Shown here: positions 7,563 through 14,580 of the stretch, one piece after another
Layout of the letters: each line of letters starts with the position of its first letter
Numbering within the stretch: position 1 is the stretch's first letter
Source of the DNA: a bacterium UBA3734
GTDB taxonomy: Bacteria > Bacteroidota > Bacteroidia > Bacteroidales > Bacteroidaceae
Direction of reading: 5' to 3'
Length of the DNA: 18,655 bases
NCBI GenBank assembly: GCA_002372575.1
Contig: DFHC01000132.1
Coordinates: 403 to 19,057, forward strand
Position numbers and translations under genes: made by a program
The notes under the pieces: generated by a model
The model's input: the letters and a program-made list of their open reading frames with translations, nothing else
Told to the model about the DNA's origin: nothing
Databases searched by the model: none

Positions 7563-9068
7563 CTATCGCTCCAACTCCAGCTTCAACTCGAAATAATACG
7601 GCTCGCCCTTCGAGTGCTTGCGGTAGCTGTCGTAGATGCCCTGCAAGAGGTATTTCAGGCCGAAAGTGGTTTGCGCGAAGCCTGCGCCACCGACGTTGGT
7701 ATCGTCGTCGCTCGAAGAGGCTTCGACCCACTCGGGCAGGCGGTTCATGAGCTTGATTTTCACGTCCTGACGATGCTTGATGCCCTGACTTTCGAGCACG
7801 AACAGGTGGGTGGCCTTGCCCAAATGCTTACGCTCGGCGGGTGTTGCATCTTTCTGCTCCACGGGGCGGATTTCCTTGATTTTCAGCGGGTCGTCGCTCT
7901 CCAGACGGTAGTTTTCGGGATTCGTAACGTATTGCTCGTCGATGAGCATTCCGCTCAAATCGACAGCCAGCACAAGGCGCAGGTCGCCCGAATTGCGGTC
8001 CACCTCCACGTCTTCGATGCTCTTGATTTGGTCGCCCTGCCCGTGGACGGGACGGAATCGGCCGCGAATCTGCTCGTTGTCGAGCAAAAGCGAATAATAG
8101 GGCTTATAGACGTCGTCGGTTTCGAAAAGATACATGTCTTCATAGCCGCGCAGCTCGCTGAAGTGGCTGAAGGGCACGTAGTTGTCGTCGCGCGTCAGTC
8201 GCACGATGTTCTCGTTCGTGCCTACGACCACGATGTAGTATGGTCGGCGTCCCACGTAATTCTGGCCTGCGGGCGAGTTGTAGCTGTAATAGGGGCCGCT
8301 GTAGGAGCCTTGCATCTTCACGATGAGCATTCCATTGTCCTTCACCTGGCTCTTGAACACGGCGTGGGTCATGCCCTGTGCCTCGGCAAACACTTTCTGC
8401 GGGTTCACGCCCGTCATCTGCTTCGTGGAGTAAATCATGTCGGTGACGAGAATCGAGATGTCGTCGCGCCCCGTCTTGTCGAGCAGTTGCTGGAAGATGG
8501 CAGCGAAATCGGTCGATGAGGCATCGCCGATGCCCTGTGTGGCCTCGAAGATGTTCGGGTCGCTGAGGAACTGCGAAAAGCCCTTTGGATATTCGTTGAT
8601 TTCGGAGTTCACGACGTAGATCCGGTTGTCGTCGTTGGTGCCTGGCAGGCGGTTGAGCATACCCACGATGGCGGCCTTGAACGAGCCGTCGCCGTTTACG
8701 TGGTCGTAGGGAACCATCGAGCCCGAGCGCTCCAAATAGAAGTTCACGCCGAGCGTCTTCTTGCCGGCCATAATATCAATTTTCTTCGGCGGACGACGCT
8801 TTTCAAAGAAGCCCTGGATGTAGTTCTTCACGTCGTCGATGTCGAGTTGTCCGTCGTCGTAGAAGTCCTTGAAATGAGCCTTCTGTCCGTCGATATACTC
8901 CACGATCTGCTCCCATTCCGAAGCGTCGATTACGGCATCCTTGTCGGCCACATCAACCAGCATGCGGTTCAGCTCTTTTTCTCTGCCTCCGCCGCAGCTT
9001 ACGAGGAAAAATCCAGCCAGTGCGGCCACGACTGTCGTCCTTACAGAAAATGTTTTCATCGTCATCAT
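7563..9068 (-). CDS. vWA-domain lipoprotein
   Basis: 501 residues. The N-terminus MKTFSVRTTVVAALAGFF followed by LVSCGGG is a lipoprotein signal peptide with lipobox LVSC, so the protein should be lipid-anchored in the envelope. A von Willebrand A domain follows, with metal-site motifs: LERSGSM (E113, S115, S117; the usual first Asp is Glu), Thr 186 in SSTDFAAIF, and Asp 210 in SILVTDM. A C-terminal domain (about 320-500) is beta-rich and unrecognised. ATG 9068 and 9065 are possible, but the third ATG at 9059 gives the most typical signal peptide. It has its own TATCTTTG promoter. It is immediately upstream of the membrane protein/tubulin/actin-like operon, and tubulin-like proteins have been linked to vWA proteins in proposed membrane-remodelling systems. 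The partnership here is inference. Confidence 0.85.
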   Translation of the reverse strand: MMTMKTFSVRTTVVAALAGFFLVSCGGGREKELNRMLVDVADKDAVIDASEWEQIVEYIDGQKAHFKDFYDDGQLDIDDVKNYIQGFFEKRRPPKKIDIMAGKKTLGVNFYLERSGSMVPYDHVNGDGSFKAAIVGMLNRLPGTNDDNRIYVVNSEINEYPKGFSQFLSDPNIFEATQGIGDASSTDFAAIFQQLLDKTGRDDISILVTDMIYSTKQMTGVNPQKVFAEAQGMTHAVFKSQVKDNGMLIVKMQGSYSGPYYSYNSPAGQNYVGRRPYYIVVVGTNENIVRLTRDDNYVPFSHFSELRGYEDMYLFETDDVYKPYYSLLLDNEQIRGRFRPVHGQGDQIKSIEDVEVDRNSGDLRLVLAVDLSGMLIDEQYVTNPENYRLESDDPLKIKEIRPVEQKDATPAERKHLGKATHLFVLESQGIKHRQDVKIKLMNRLPEWVEASSSDDDTNVGGAGFAQTTFGLKYLLQGIYDSYRKHSKGEPYYFELKLELER

Positions 9069-9099
9069 CTTGTGTCGTTATTGGTATGAATTTAACGCG

Positions 9100-9131
9100 C
9101 AAAGATACGACATTTCCCCGAAACCGCCAAA
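9100..9131 (-). promoter_or_regulatory. Promoter of the vWA lipoprotein gene
   Basis: Minus strand: -7 box TATCTTTG (9100-9107), TTTG at 9128-9131, spacing 20 bases. It sits in the short gap just after the TonB receptor stop, so the vWA gene is transcribed independently of the receptor, with a leader of about 30-40 bases. Confidence 0.78.
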
Positions 9132-9139
9132 CAAAATTC

Positions 9140-11521
9140 TCAGAAATGCAGGCGCAGGTCGATTCCTGCCTGCATCGGATTGCCACGCTGGGCGAACCAG
9201 AGGTTCTGGCCCGTGGCCGAGGAATTCACGGCGAAGGTGTTGTATTTCGTGTCGGTCAGGTTGCGTATCCAGAGGCTCAGGACGACGGGGTTCCTGCCGT
9301 TGCCCGTGGGCTGTCCGAGGGCGAAATCGACGTGGGCTCCGAGCAGCGCATAGAACTTCTGGCTGACGGTGTTGGCCTCGTCCCAATAGGTCTTTCCCTG
9401 TCCGCTGACGTTCAGTCCGAAGGTGATGGAGCGCAGGGCCGAGGTGCTGAAATCGAGGCGATAGTCGGCATGGGCGGCGAAGGTGTGCTCGGGCACGAAG
9501 GGAACGCGCTTGTCTTTGTAGTCGATGGCTTCGTTCTTGCCGCTGACGGCCACGCTGTCGATGTAGTCTTTGAAGACGGCACGGGTGTAGCCGTAGCTCG
9601 CGCCCCAGTGCAGATGGCCGTCGAGTGCCACGCCGCGCAGCGTTGCCTCCACGCCGCAGGAATAGCTCTTGCCGGCGTTCACCATCATGCGTCCGAAACC
9701 GTAGTTGCCGGCCATCACGGAGAGCTGCTGGTTGCTCACCTGCATGTAGAATCCGGCGAGGTCGAGCTGTATGTGCTGGCTGAAGAGGTTCAGATGGGCG
9801 CCGAACTCGTAGTTCCACGAGGTTTCGGGCTTGAAGGCGATGGTGTTGCGGATGTTGTCGTAGGCCTGCTCGTCGTGCTCGATGGTCACGTCGCCGCGAG
9901 CCGTTTGCGCACTCGACGAGAGTTCCGTCTGCAAGATGTCGCTGAACATCTGTATGTTGAAACCGCCGGCGCGATAGCCTTTCGTCACCGTCGCGTAGAG
10001 GTTGCTTCCGTTGTTGAGCTTATAGGTGAGGCCGAACTTCGGCAACAGTTGGCTGAAGTCGCTGCTCTCACGGTGGGCGAGGGCCGAGCGCACCACGGCA
10101 TCCACGTGTACGCCCATCACGTCCTCGCTGAGCGTGGCGAGCGCACTGGTTTCGTAGTCGATGGCCACATGACTGAAGTCATAACGCAGGCCGAGCGTGG
10201 CTGTGAGTCGGTCGCTGAGGTCGATGTCGCTCTGGTGGAACAACGCGAGGTTGGTCTGCGGCGTGCGGAAAACGCCCGGAATCGTGGCCACCTGCATGTC
10301 GATTTTGCAGCCTCCGGCGCGGGCAATCATCGCTGCGGCAGCCTCCATGCCCATGCGCTTCGCCATCGAGTTGAGCATACCGTAATAGGCATAGTCGGTG
10401 ATGGTTTTCGAGAGGAAAGCGTTCATTTCGGGGTCGAAATAGACGGGTGCGTCGGTCTTCAGCCACTGGTGCGAGGCAAAGGCTCCCACGGTCCAGTGCC
10501 AGCGCGACGGACGGTTGCTTTTCAGCACGAATTCCTGCGTCAGCGCGTTCTGCAGCTGGCGTTGCTCAAGGTGCATGTAGTCCTGCGGCAGATAGTCGAT
10601 GTCCATGAGCATATAGTCCTTCAGGAACTGGAAGCTCGTGGTGCTGTGGAGGTCGAAATGGCGGGTGCGCAAGTTGATGCCCAAGGCCGTATTCAGCAGG
10701 TTGCGGCGATAACTGCCCTGATGGTTTGTCGAAGGGTCGTCGGCACCCATGTGTATGTAGGGGAATCCGTTTTGCCGCACAAACTGATAGTCGGCCAGAT
10801 AGTCAATTGACAGGCGATCGGTGGGCTGCCAGATGAGTCGCGCCTTCGCACCAGCTTCGTTGACGAGGTCGGCTTTCTCGCCCGTATGCTGGTTTTTGAA
10901 GAAGCCGTTTTGGCCGTTGTAGAATCCGGCGAGCGAAAACGCAAATTGGTCGCTAACCTTCTGGCAATGAGCCACTTCCACGTTTCTGTAGAGCGCCGTT
11001 CCCAGTCCCAGCTGCACGTCGCTTCCCTGCTCGCTCATCGGATTTTTCGAGTAGATTCGGATGAGGCCGCCCTCGGAATTCTGGCCGTAGAGCGTGCCCT
11101 GCGGACCGCGCAACACATCGACGCGGTCGAGCTGATACGTGTGGGTGTTGAACGCGCTCTTGCTGATGAGCGGCATCCCGTCTTGATAGATGCCCACGGC
11201 AGGGCTGTTCACGCGCGACCCGATGCCACGCACGTACATCGACGAGGTGTAGCGCGAACCGTAGTTCGGCATCGTAAACGACGGCACAAACTGCGACACA
11301 TCGCGCAAGTCGCGCAACGTCAGCAGCTGCATTTCCTCCGACGAAAGCATCGTCGCACTCAGCGGCTGCATACGCAGTCTGAAACTCTCTTTCGGCTGCG
11401 AAATCACCACCACCTCATCCAAATCGCGCACGCGTGTGGAGTCGCTCTGTTCCGGAACCACGTCTGCCATCATGGGCAGCACCAAAGCCTGCATCAGGCA
11501 GGTCATTATCATCTTCTTCAT
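9140..11521 (-). CDS. TonB-dependent outer-membrane receptor
   Basis: 793 residues. An N-terminal signal peptide (MKKMIMTCLMQALVLPMMAD) is followed by a TonB-box-like LDEVVVIS (about 33-40). The plug domain (about 45-165) contains MYVRGIGSRVNSPAVGIYQDGMP and VDVLRGPQGTLYGQNSEGGL. The remainder is a 22-strand-type beta barrel ending in a terminal Phe (LRLHF), as required for outer-membrane assembly. It takes up a substrate across the outer membrane using TonB energy. The ligand is not determinable; the plug resembles iron-complex receptors. No carboxypeptidase-like N-terminal domain and no SusD partner are present, so it is unlikely to be a polysaccharide-utilisation SusC. It has its own promoter and stands between the five-helix lipoprotein and vWA genes with no evident functional tie. 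Confidence 0.92.
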   Translation of the reverse strand: MKKMIMTCLMQALVLPMMADVVPEQSDSTRVRDLDEVVVISQPKESFRLRMQPLSATMLSSEEMQLLTLRDLRDVSQFVPSFTMPNYGSRYTSSMYVRGIGSRVNSPAVGIYQDGMPLISKSAFNTHTYQLDRVDVLRGPQGTLYGQNSEGGLIRIYSKNPMSEQGSDVQLGLGTALYRNVEVAHCQKVSDQFAFSLAGFYNGQNGFFKNQHTGEKADLVNEAGAKARLIWQPTDRLSIDYLADYQFVRQNGFPYIHMGADDPSTNHQGSYRRNLLNTALGINLRTRHFDLHSTTSFQFLKDYMLMDIDYLPQDYMHLEQRQLQNALTQEFVLKSNRPSRWHWTVGAFASHQWLKTDAPVYFDPEMNAFLSKTITDYAYYGMLNSMAKRMGMEAAAAMIARAGGCKIDMQVATIPGVFRTPQTNLALFHQSDIDLSDRLTATLGLRYDFSHVAIDYETSALATLSEDVMGVHVDAVVRSALAHRESSDFSQLLPKFGLTYKLNNGSNLYATVTKGYRAGGFNIQMFSDILQTELSSSAQTARGDVTIEHDEQAYDNIRNTIAFKPETSWNYEFGAHLNLFSQHIQLDLAGFYMQVSNQQLSVMAGNYGFGRMMVNAGKSYSCGVEATLRGVALDGHLHWGASYGYTRAVFKDYIDSVAVSGKNEAIDYKDKRVPFVPEHTFAAHADYRLDFSTSALRSITFGLNVSGQGKTYWDEANTVSQKFYALLGAHVDFALGQPTGNGRNPVVLSLWIRNLTDTKYNTFAVNSSATGQNLWFAQRGNPMQAGIDLRLHF

Positions 11522-11545
11522 AAGGCTTTCTTCTTAAATCGTCGG

Positions 11546-11576
11546 CAAAGGTACGGCTTTTCCTTCGTTCCTGCAA
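11546..11576 (-). promoter_or_regulatory. Promoter of the TonB-dependent receptor gene
   Basis: Minus strand: TACCTTTG (11546-11553) with TTG at 11574-11576, spacing 20 bases. The start ATG 11521 follows about 25 bases downstream. No Fur-like palindrome was evident by eye. Confidence 0.78.
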
Positions 11577-11596
11577 TCCTCATAAATATGGATTAT

Positions 11597-12451
11597 TCAA
11601 CGATGGCGGCGTGAATACATTTTCACGGCGAAAACGACATAGGCGACGAGCAGCGCGTAGCCCACGTACCAAAGCGTGGTGATGCTGAACACGATGTAGT
11701 TCACGGCGCAAACGGCGGCCAGTCCTCCCAGATAGAGCAGTGTTTCGCCGAAGGGGAGCTTTCCGCGGATGTCGTCGAGCACGGCCACGCCAACGATGAT
11801 GATGGCCCACACCGACAAGAGGAAAACCGACAAGAGGCCAGGCACGGAGAAGGGATTGAGCGTGGGATGGTAGTAGAACTGCTGCCAGAGCTCGGGCGCA
11901 AACAGCTGGAGCGAGGCGTAGAACGTGGCGGCAACGGCCACGATGACGGCCAAAAGCGCGGGATAGAACGAGTCGATGTCGTTGAAATGCACGATGTGGG
12001 CATTGTGGCGATTGACCTTGAAGAGCAGGTAGAGGAGGGCGATGAGAATGACGACGATGAGCGAGTAGAGCACGTGCTGGTCGGAAAACGTGGAGATGAA
12101 CTGCGAGATGGGGTCGTCGGGCACCACGGCGGGCAGCAGCTCCGACTCGTGCGTCCAGCCAAATTCGGCATTTTGCGTGGCCAGCTGCACCCATACGGAG
12201 TCAATCGTGTCGTTGGGCATCATGCGGAAGTCGGCCACCACGAGGTGAGTGCCTTTTTTCACCATAAACGAGTCGGTGAGCAGGTCGCTCGCCAGCTCTT
12301 CGGGCTGCTGTCGGAGCAGTTCGATGGAGTCGGCCTTCACCACGAAATTGTAGTTGAACGAATAGTGGCGACCGGCGGAATATTCCTTGTGGTAACAGCC
12401 CGTCAGGGAAAGCGTCAGCACCGACAGAATCAAATAGAATAATCTCCTCAT
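11597..12451 (-). CDS. Lipoprotein-signal protein with extracytoplasmic domain and five membrane helices
   Basis: 284 residues, no named family. The N-terminus MRRLFYLILSVLTLSLTGC ends in lipobox LTGC, so a lipid anchor is predicted at Cys 19. Residues about 20-125 form a soluble domain whose end (DSVWVQLATQNAEFGWTHES) looks like an SH3-type fold (inference). Five hydrophobic stretches follow: about 127-147, 165-187, 200-226, 232-256 and 258-278, ending in basic SRRHR. A lipidated N-terminus joined to a multi-pass segment is unusual and would place the soluble domain on the periplasmic side of the inner membrane. It lies 20 bases upstream of the TonB receptor promoter. Its own promoter was not identified; a structured repeat-like stretch lies upstream. 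No role is assigned. Confidence 0.8.
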   Translation of the reverse strand: MRRLFYLILSVLTLSLTGCYHKEYSAGRHYSFNYNFVVKADSIELLRQQPEELASDLLTDSFMVKKGTHLVVADFRMMPNDTIDSVWVQLATQNAEFGWTHESELLPAVVPDDPISQFISTFSDQHVLYSLIVVILIALLYLLFKVNRHNAHIVHFNDIDSFYPALLAVIVAVAATFYASLQLFAPELWQQFYYHPTLNPFSVPGLLSVFLLSVWAIIIVGVAVLDDIRGKLPFGETLLYLGGLAAVCAVNYIVFSITTLWYVGYALLVAYVVFAVKMYSRRHR

Positions 12452-12510
12452 ATTCTTCTTTTTTTATTTTTATACTTTAACTTCGGAGGTACAGGGTACG
12501 TGAGTATGGG

Positions 12511-12584
12511 GGTACGAGATCGGCCTCGAAGAGGCTGACCTTCGCACCCTCGTACCACCGATTCGTTGAGGATGTGAAACATCC
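12511..12584. other. Structured intergenic element (two hairpins)
   Basis: GGTACGAG (12511-12518) pairs with CTCGTACC (12549-12556) and encloses an inner hairpin: GATC-G-GCCTC-GAA-GAGGC-T-GACC (12518-12540). A second hairpin, GGATGT-GAA-ACATCC, lies at 12570-12584. It fills most of the 147-base gap between rlhA and the five-helix lipoprotein gene. It could be a dispersed REP-like repeat, a terminator for rlhA or a structured leader of the lipoprotein gene. The sequence alone does not decide. Confidence 0.6.
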
Positions 12585-12598
12585 GAAACTTCAATTTT

Positions 12599-14512
12599 TC
12601 ACCCTTCATAAATGTTCATTTGGCAATTTTGGCAGTCGAAGGCCACGCGAAATCTTCGTCCGTCGGCAAGGCGCAGCGAGAGCGGTTCGCGCCACGTCAG
12701 GGGCTCTCCGCCGTGCTTCGTGCAGTGGCCGAGTGAGTAGCGCAGGCAGTGGCGACACTGCATCAGGAGTTGCAACGGCGCGTTGGGGTCGGCATCGATG
12801 CCTTGCTGTGCGTAAAAATCGCGGGCAAGGTGGTTTTTCACGTTCAGCGTGTGGGGAAACTGGCGAGTGTAGTCGGTCTGGGGATAGGACGATTTCACGA
12901 TTTCACCATTGGACGAAATTGCTTCTTCGTGACTCCTTCTCCTTTTGGAGAGGGCTGGGGAGAGGCTTATCCTTCGTCGCAGCTCCGCCAACTGGCTCGA
13001 AGGAATGAAATAGCGGTCGGCATCGCCCTCAATCGTGATTTCCTCGCAGACGAAGGGCGTATTTCCGAGTTTCGTGAGCTGGCGGACGATGTTTTCGCGC
13101 TGCGGCGTCTCGGCCAAGGTTTTTTCCATAGTCAAAACCTCCCTACTCCACCGTTCTTCTGAACTCCTGAACTCCTGAACTCCTGAACTCCTAACTACAA
13201 GCTCAAACCCCTCTTCCACCGTCCGAAGCACCATTCTCACGGGGATTTTCCGTTCTGCCGTCTTGCCCGACAGCAAGCGTTCAAAGGCCGCGTCGTTGTT
13301 GCGATACAAATCCATCCCCGGGCGCAATCCCTCGGGCATTTTCAGGGGGAATAGGCGATTCTGTTCCACTCGATTCACCCGAAAACCTACAAGTTCCTTC
13401 CCTTTCACTCCTGAAATTCCATCCTGTTGGATTCCCCCTCTCTTTCTGGAGAGGGGGTTAGGGGGAGAGGCTTTAAAAAAACACAGCCCATCGCCATTGC
13501 TGAACGTCGCCGTTCCCGCCACCGTGAGGCTTCGTCCGTCCACGCTCTTCACGCGTCCGACGTGCTCGCCGAGGGCTTTCGGCGTGTCGGGCGACCAGAT
13601 GTCGCGCTCGCGACCGTGCAGAAAGTACTTCGTGTAGCCACGGTTGAAGGTTTTCCGCAGGTCGGGCGTGAAAAAATGGGTGACGCGCCCGCGAGATGCC
13701 CTCCGATAGTCCTCGCGACGCTGCCGACAGAGTGCGTCGAGCCGCTGGCTGTAGGCAGAAACCACGTTTTTCACGTAGGCCACGTCTTTCAGCCTGCCCT
13801 CAATCTTGAACGAGACCACGCCAGCATCGGCCAGCGCCTCCAAATCGTCAATCCGACAAAGGTCTTTCAGCGACAGCAGATGCCGCTGGTGCTCGATTTC
13901 GCGCCCGTCGGCATCCACAAGGTCGTATTTCATACGGCACATCTGCGCACACTCGCCACGGTTGGCCGAGCGCCCCTGACAATACTCCGACAGGTAGCAC
14001 TGACCGCTGTAGCTCACGCACAAAGCCCCGTGGACAAAGGCCTCCAGCTCCACATCGGGCACGCTGCGGTGAATCTCGCGAATCTCCTCCAGCGACAACT
14101 CACGCGCCAACACCACGCGACTAAAACCCTGCGCCCGCAGCCACGCCACCTTCTCGGGGGTGCGGTTGTCGGTTTGGGTTGAGGCGTGCAATCCAATTGA
14201 CAACTGACGATTGACAATTGACATATCTTGAACAAGAATCGCATCGACACCCGCCGTTTTCAGTTCCTCAATCAGTCGGAAAGTATCGTCGAGCTCATCA
14301 TCGAAAATAATCGTGTTCGTTGTCACATACACCCGCGCATCGAACTGATGGGCATAGCGACACAGCGCGCCGATGTCGTCCACCGAATTGCCGGCGGCAG
14401 CCCGTGCGCCGAAGCGCGGAGCACCGATATAGACGGCGTCGGCACCGTGGTCGATGGCGGCGATGCCACATTCCAGATTCTTGGCCGGAGCCAGCAGTTC
14501 GAGGGAAACCAT
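12599..14512 (-). CDS. rlhA: U32-family 23S rRNA hydroxylation protein, RlhA-type, with repeat insertions
   Basis: 637 residues. E. coli RlhA, by established knowledge, hydroxylates C2501 of 23S rRNA. The N-terminal barrel matches (LELLAPAKNLECGIAAIDHG, then ADAVYIGAPRFGARAA, VYVTTNTIIFDDEL, VVLARELSLEEIREIH). Four cysteines at 165, 172, 188 and 192 around GRSANRGECAQMC fit the conserved U32 metal-binding set. The C-terminus (CRHCLRYSLGHCTKHGG and FDCQNCQMNIYEG) matches the C-terminal part found in RlhA and absent from the shorter tRNA-acting TrhP. Four repeat-derived stretches sit inside the frame (residues about 97-106, 440-451, 347-360 and 516-528), each where the E. coli protein has a loop or linker, so the gene is probably still functional. 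It begins 64 bases after metA with no promoter box, so the two are probably co-transcribed. Confidence 0.88.
   Translation of the reverse strand: MVSLELLAPAKNLECGIAAIDHGADAVYIGAPRFGARAAAGNSVDDIGALCRYAHQFDARVYVTTNTIIFDDELDDTFRLIEELKTAGVDAILVQDMSIVNRQLSIGLHASTQTDNRTPEKVAWLRAQGFSRVVLARELSLEEIREIHRSVPDVELEAFVHGALCVSYSGQCYLSEYCQGRSANRGECAQMCRMKYDLVDADGREIEHQRHLLSLKDLCRIDDLEALADAGVVSFKIEGRLKDVAYVKNVVSAYSQRLDALCRQRREDYRRASRGRVTHFFTPDLRKTFNRGYTKYFLHGRERDIWSPDTPKALGEHVGRVKSVDGRSLTVAGTATFSNGDGLCFFKASPPNPLSRKRGGIQQDGISGVKGKELVGFRVNRVEQNRLFPLKMPEGLRPGMDLYRNNDAAFERLLSGKTAERKIPVRMVLRTVEEGFELVVRSSGVQEFRSSEERWSREVLTMEKTLAETPQRENIVRQLTKLGNTPFVCEEITIEGDADRYFIPSSQLAELRRRISLSPALSKRRRSHEEAISSNGEIVKSSYPQTDYTRQFPHTLNVKNHLARDFYAQQGIDADPNAPLQLLMQCRHCLRYSLGHCTKHGGEPLTWREPLSLRLADGRRFRVAFDCQNCQMNIYEG
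12931..12967. repeat. GC-rich interspersed element, copy inside rlhA (degenerate)
   Basis: The minus strand reads AGCCTCTCCCCAGCCCTCTC, continuing to AAAAGGAGAAGGAGTC, a degenerate relative of the palindromes at 1822 and 14581. It is translated in RlhA as LSPALSKRRRS (about residues 517-527), in the variable linker before the conserved YPQT. An ACGATTT/ACCATT-type AT-rich piece at about 12889-12910 flanks it, as at the other copies. Confidence 0.8.
13161..13192. repeat. Four tandem copies of GAACTCCT inside rlhA
   Basis: Four perfect copies of the octamer GAACTCCT. Eight bases is not a multiple of three, so each copy changes frame, giving RSSGVQEFRSSE in RlhA (about residues 441-451). Loss or gain of one copy would truncate the protein. 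Confidence 0.92.
13434..13473. repeat. GC-rich interspersed palindrome, copy inside rlhA
   Basis: The hairpin CCCCCTCTC (13434-13442) pairs with GAGAGGGGG (13449-13457), followed by TTAGGGGGAGAGGC. It is translated as SPPNPLSRKRGGI in RlhA (about residues 348-360). E. coli RlhA goes from LANGDGLNVLIKR directly to EVVGFRAN here, while this protein has about 25 extra residues between NGDGLCFF and KELVGFRVN, so the insertion is visible against the family. Confidence 0.88.
14195..14222. repeat. ATTGAC-type repeat inside rlhA
   Basis: Alternating ATTGACAACTG/ACGATTGAC/AATTGAC units. It encodes SIVNRQLSI (residues about 98-106) between conserved VQDM and LHASTQ, where E. coli RlhA has GILELDIPPIE. 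The length is conserved, so the repeat has replaced rather than extended this segment. Confidence 0.7.
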
Positions 14513-14580
14513 TTCAATTTACAATTTGACCATTTACAATTGATTTACAATTTCACGATTTTACGATTTTACGATTTCAG
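14513..14580. repeat. AT-rich ACAATTT/ACGATTT array between metA and rlhA
   Basis: Units such as TTTACAATT, TTTCACGATT and TTTTACGATT fill the whole spacer and run into the metA stop codon region (TGA at 14577-14579). It is directly followed by the GC-rich palindrome at 14581, reproducing the arrangement at 1752-1859. Confidence 0.85.

Noticed and set aside
9020..10810. A 596-codon plus-strand frame opposite the TonB receptor
   Set aside because: Antisense shadow; the minus strand has signal peptide, plug, barrel and terminal Phe.
9140..11521. SusC-type polysaccharide receptor
   Set aside because: No carboxypeptidase-like N-terminal domain, no SusD gene adjacent and shorter than typical SusC proteins.
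12599..14512. TrhP (the shorter U32 protein acting on tRNA) or a true collagenase
   Set aside because: The long C-terminal region with CRHCLRYSLG and FDCQNCQM matches RlhA, not the shorter TrhP; the peptidase label is historical for this branch.
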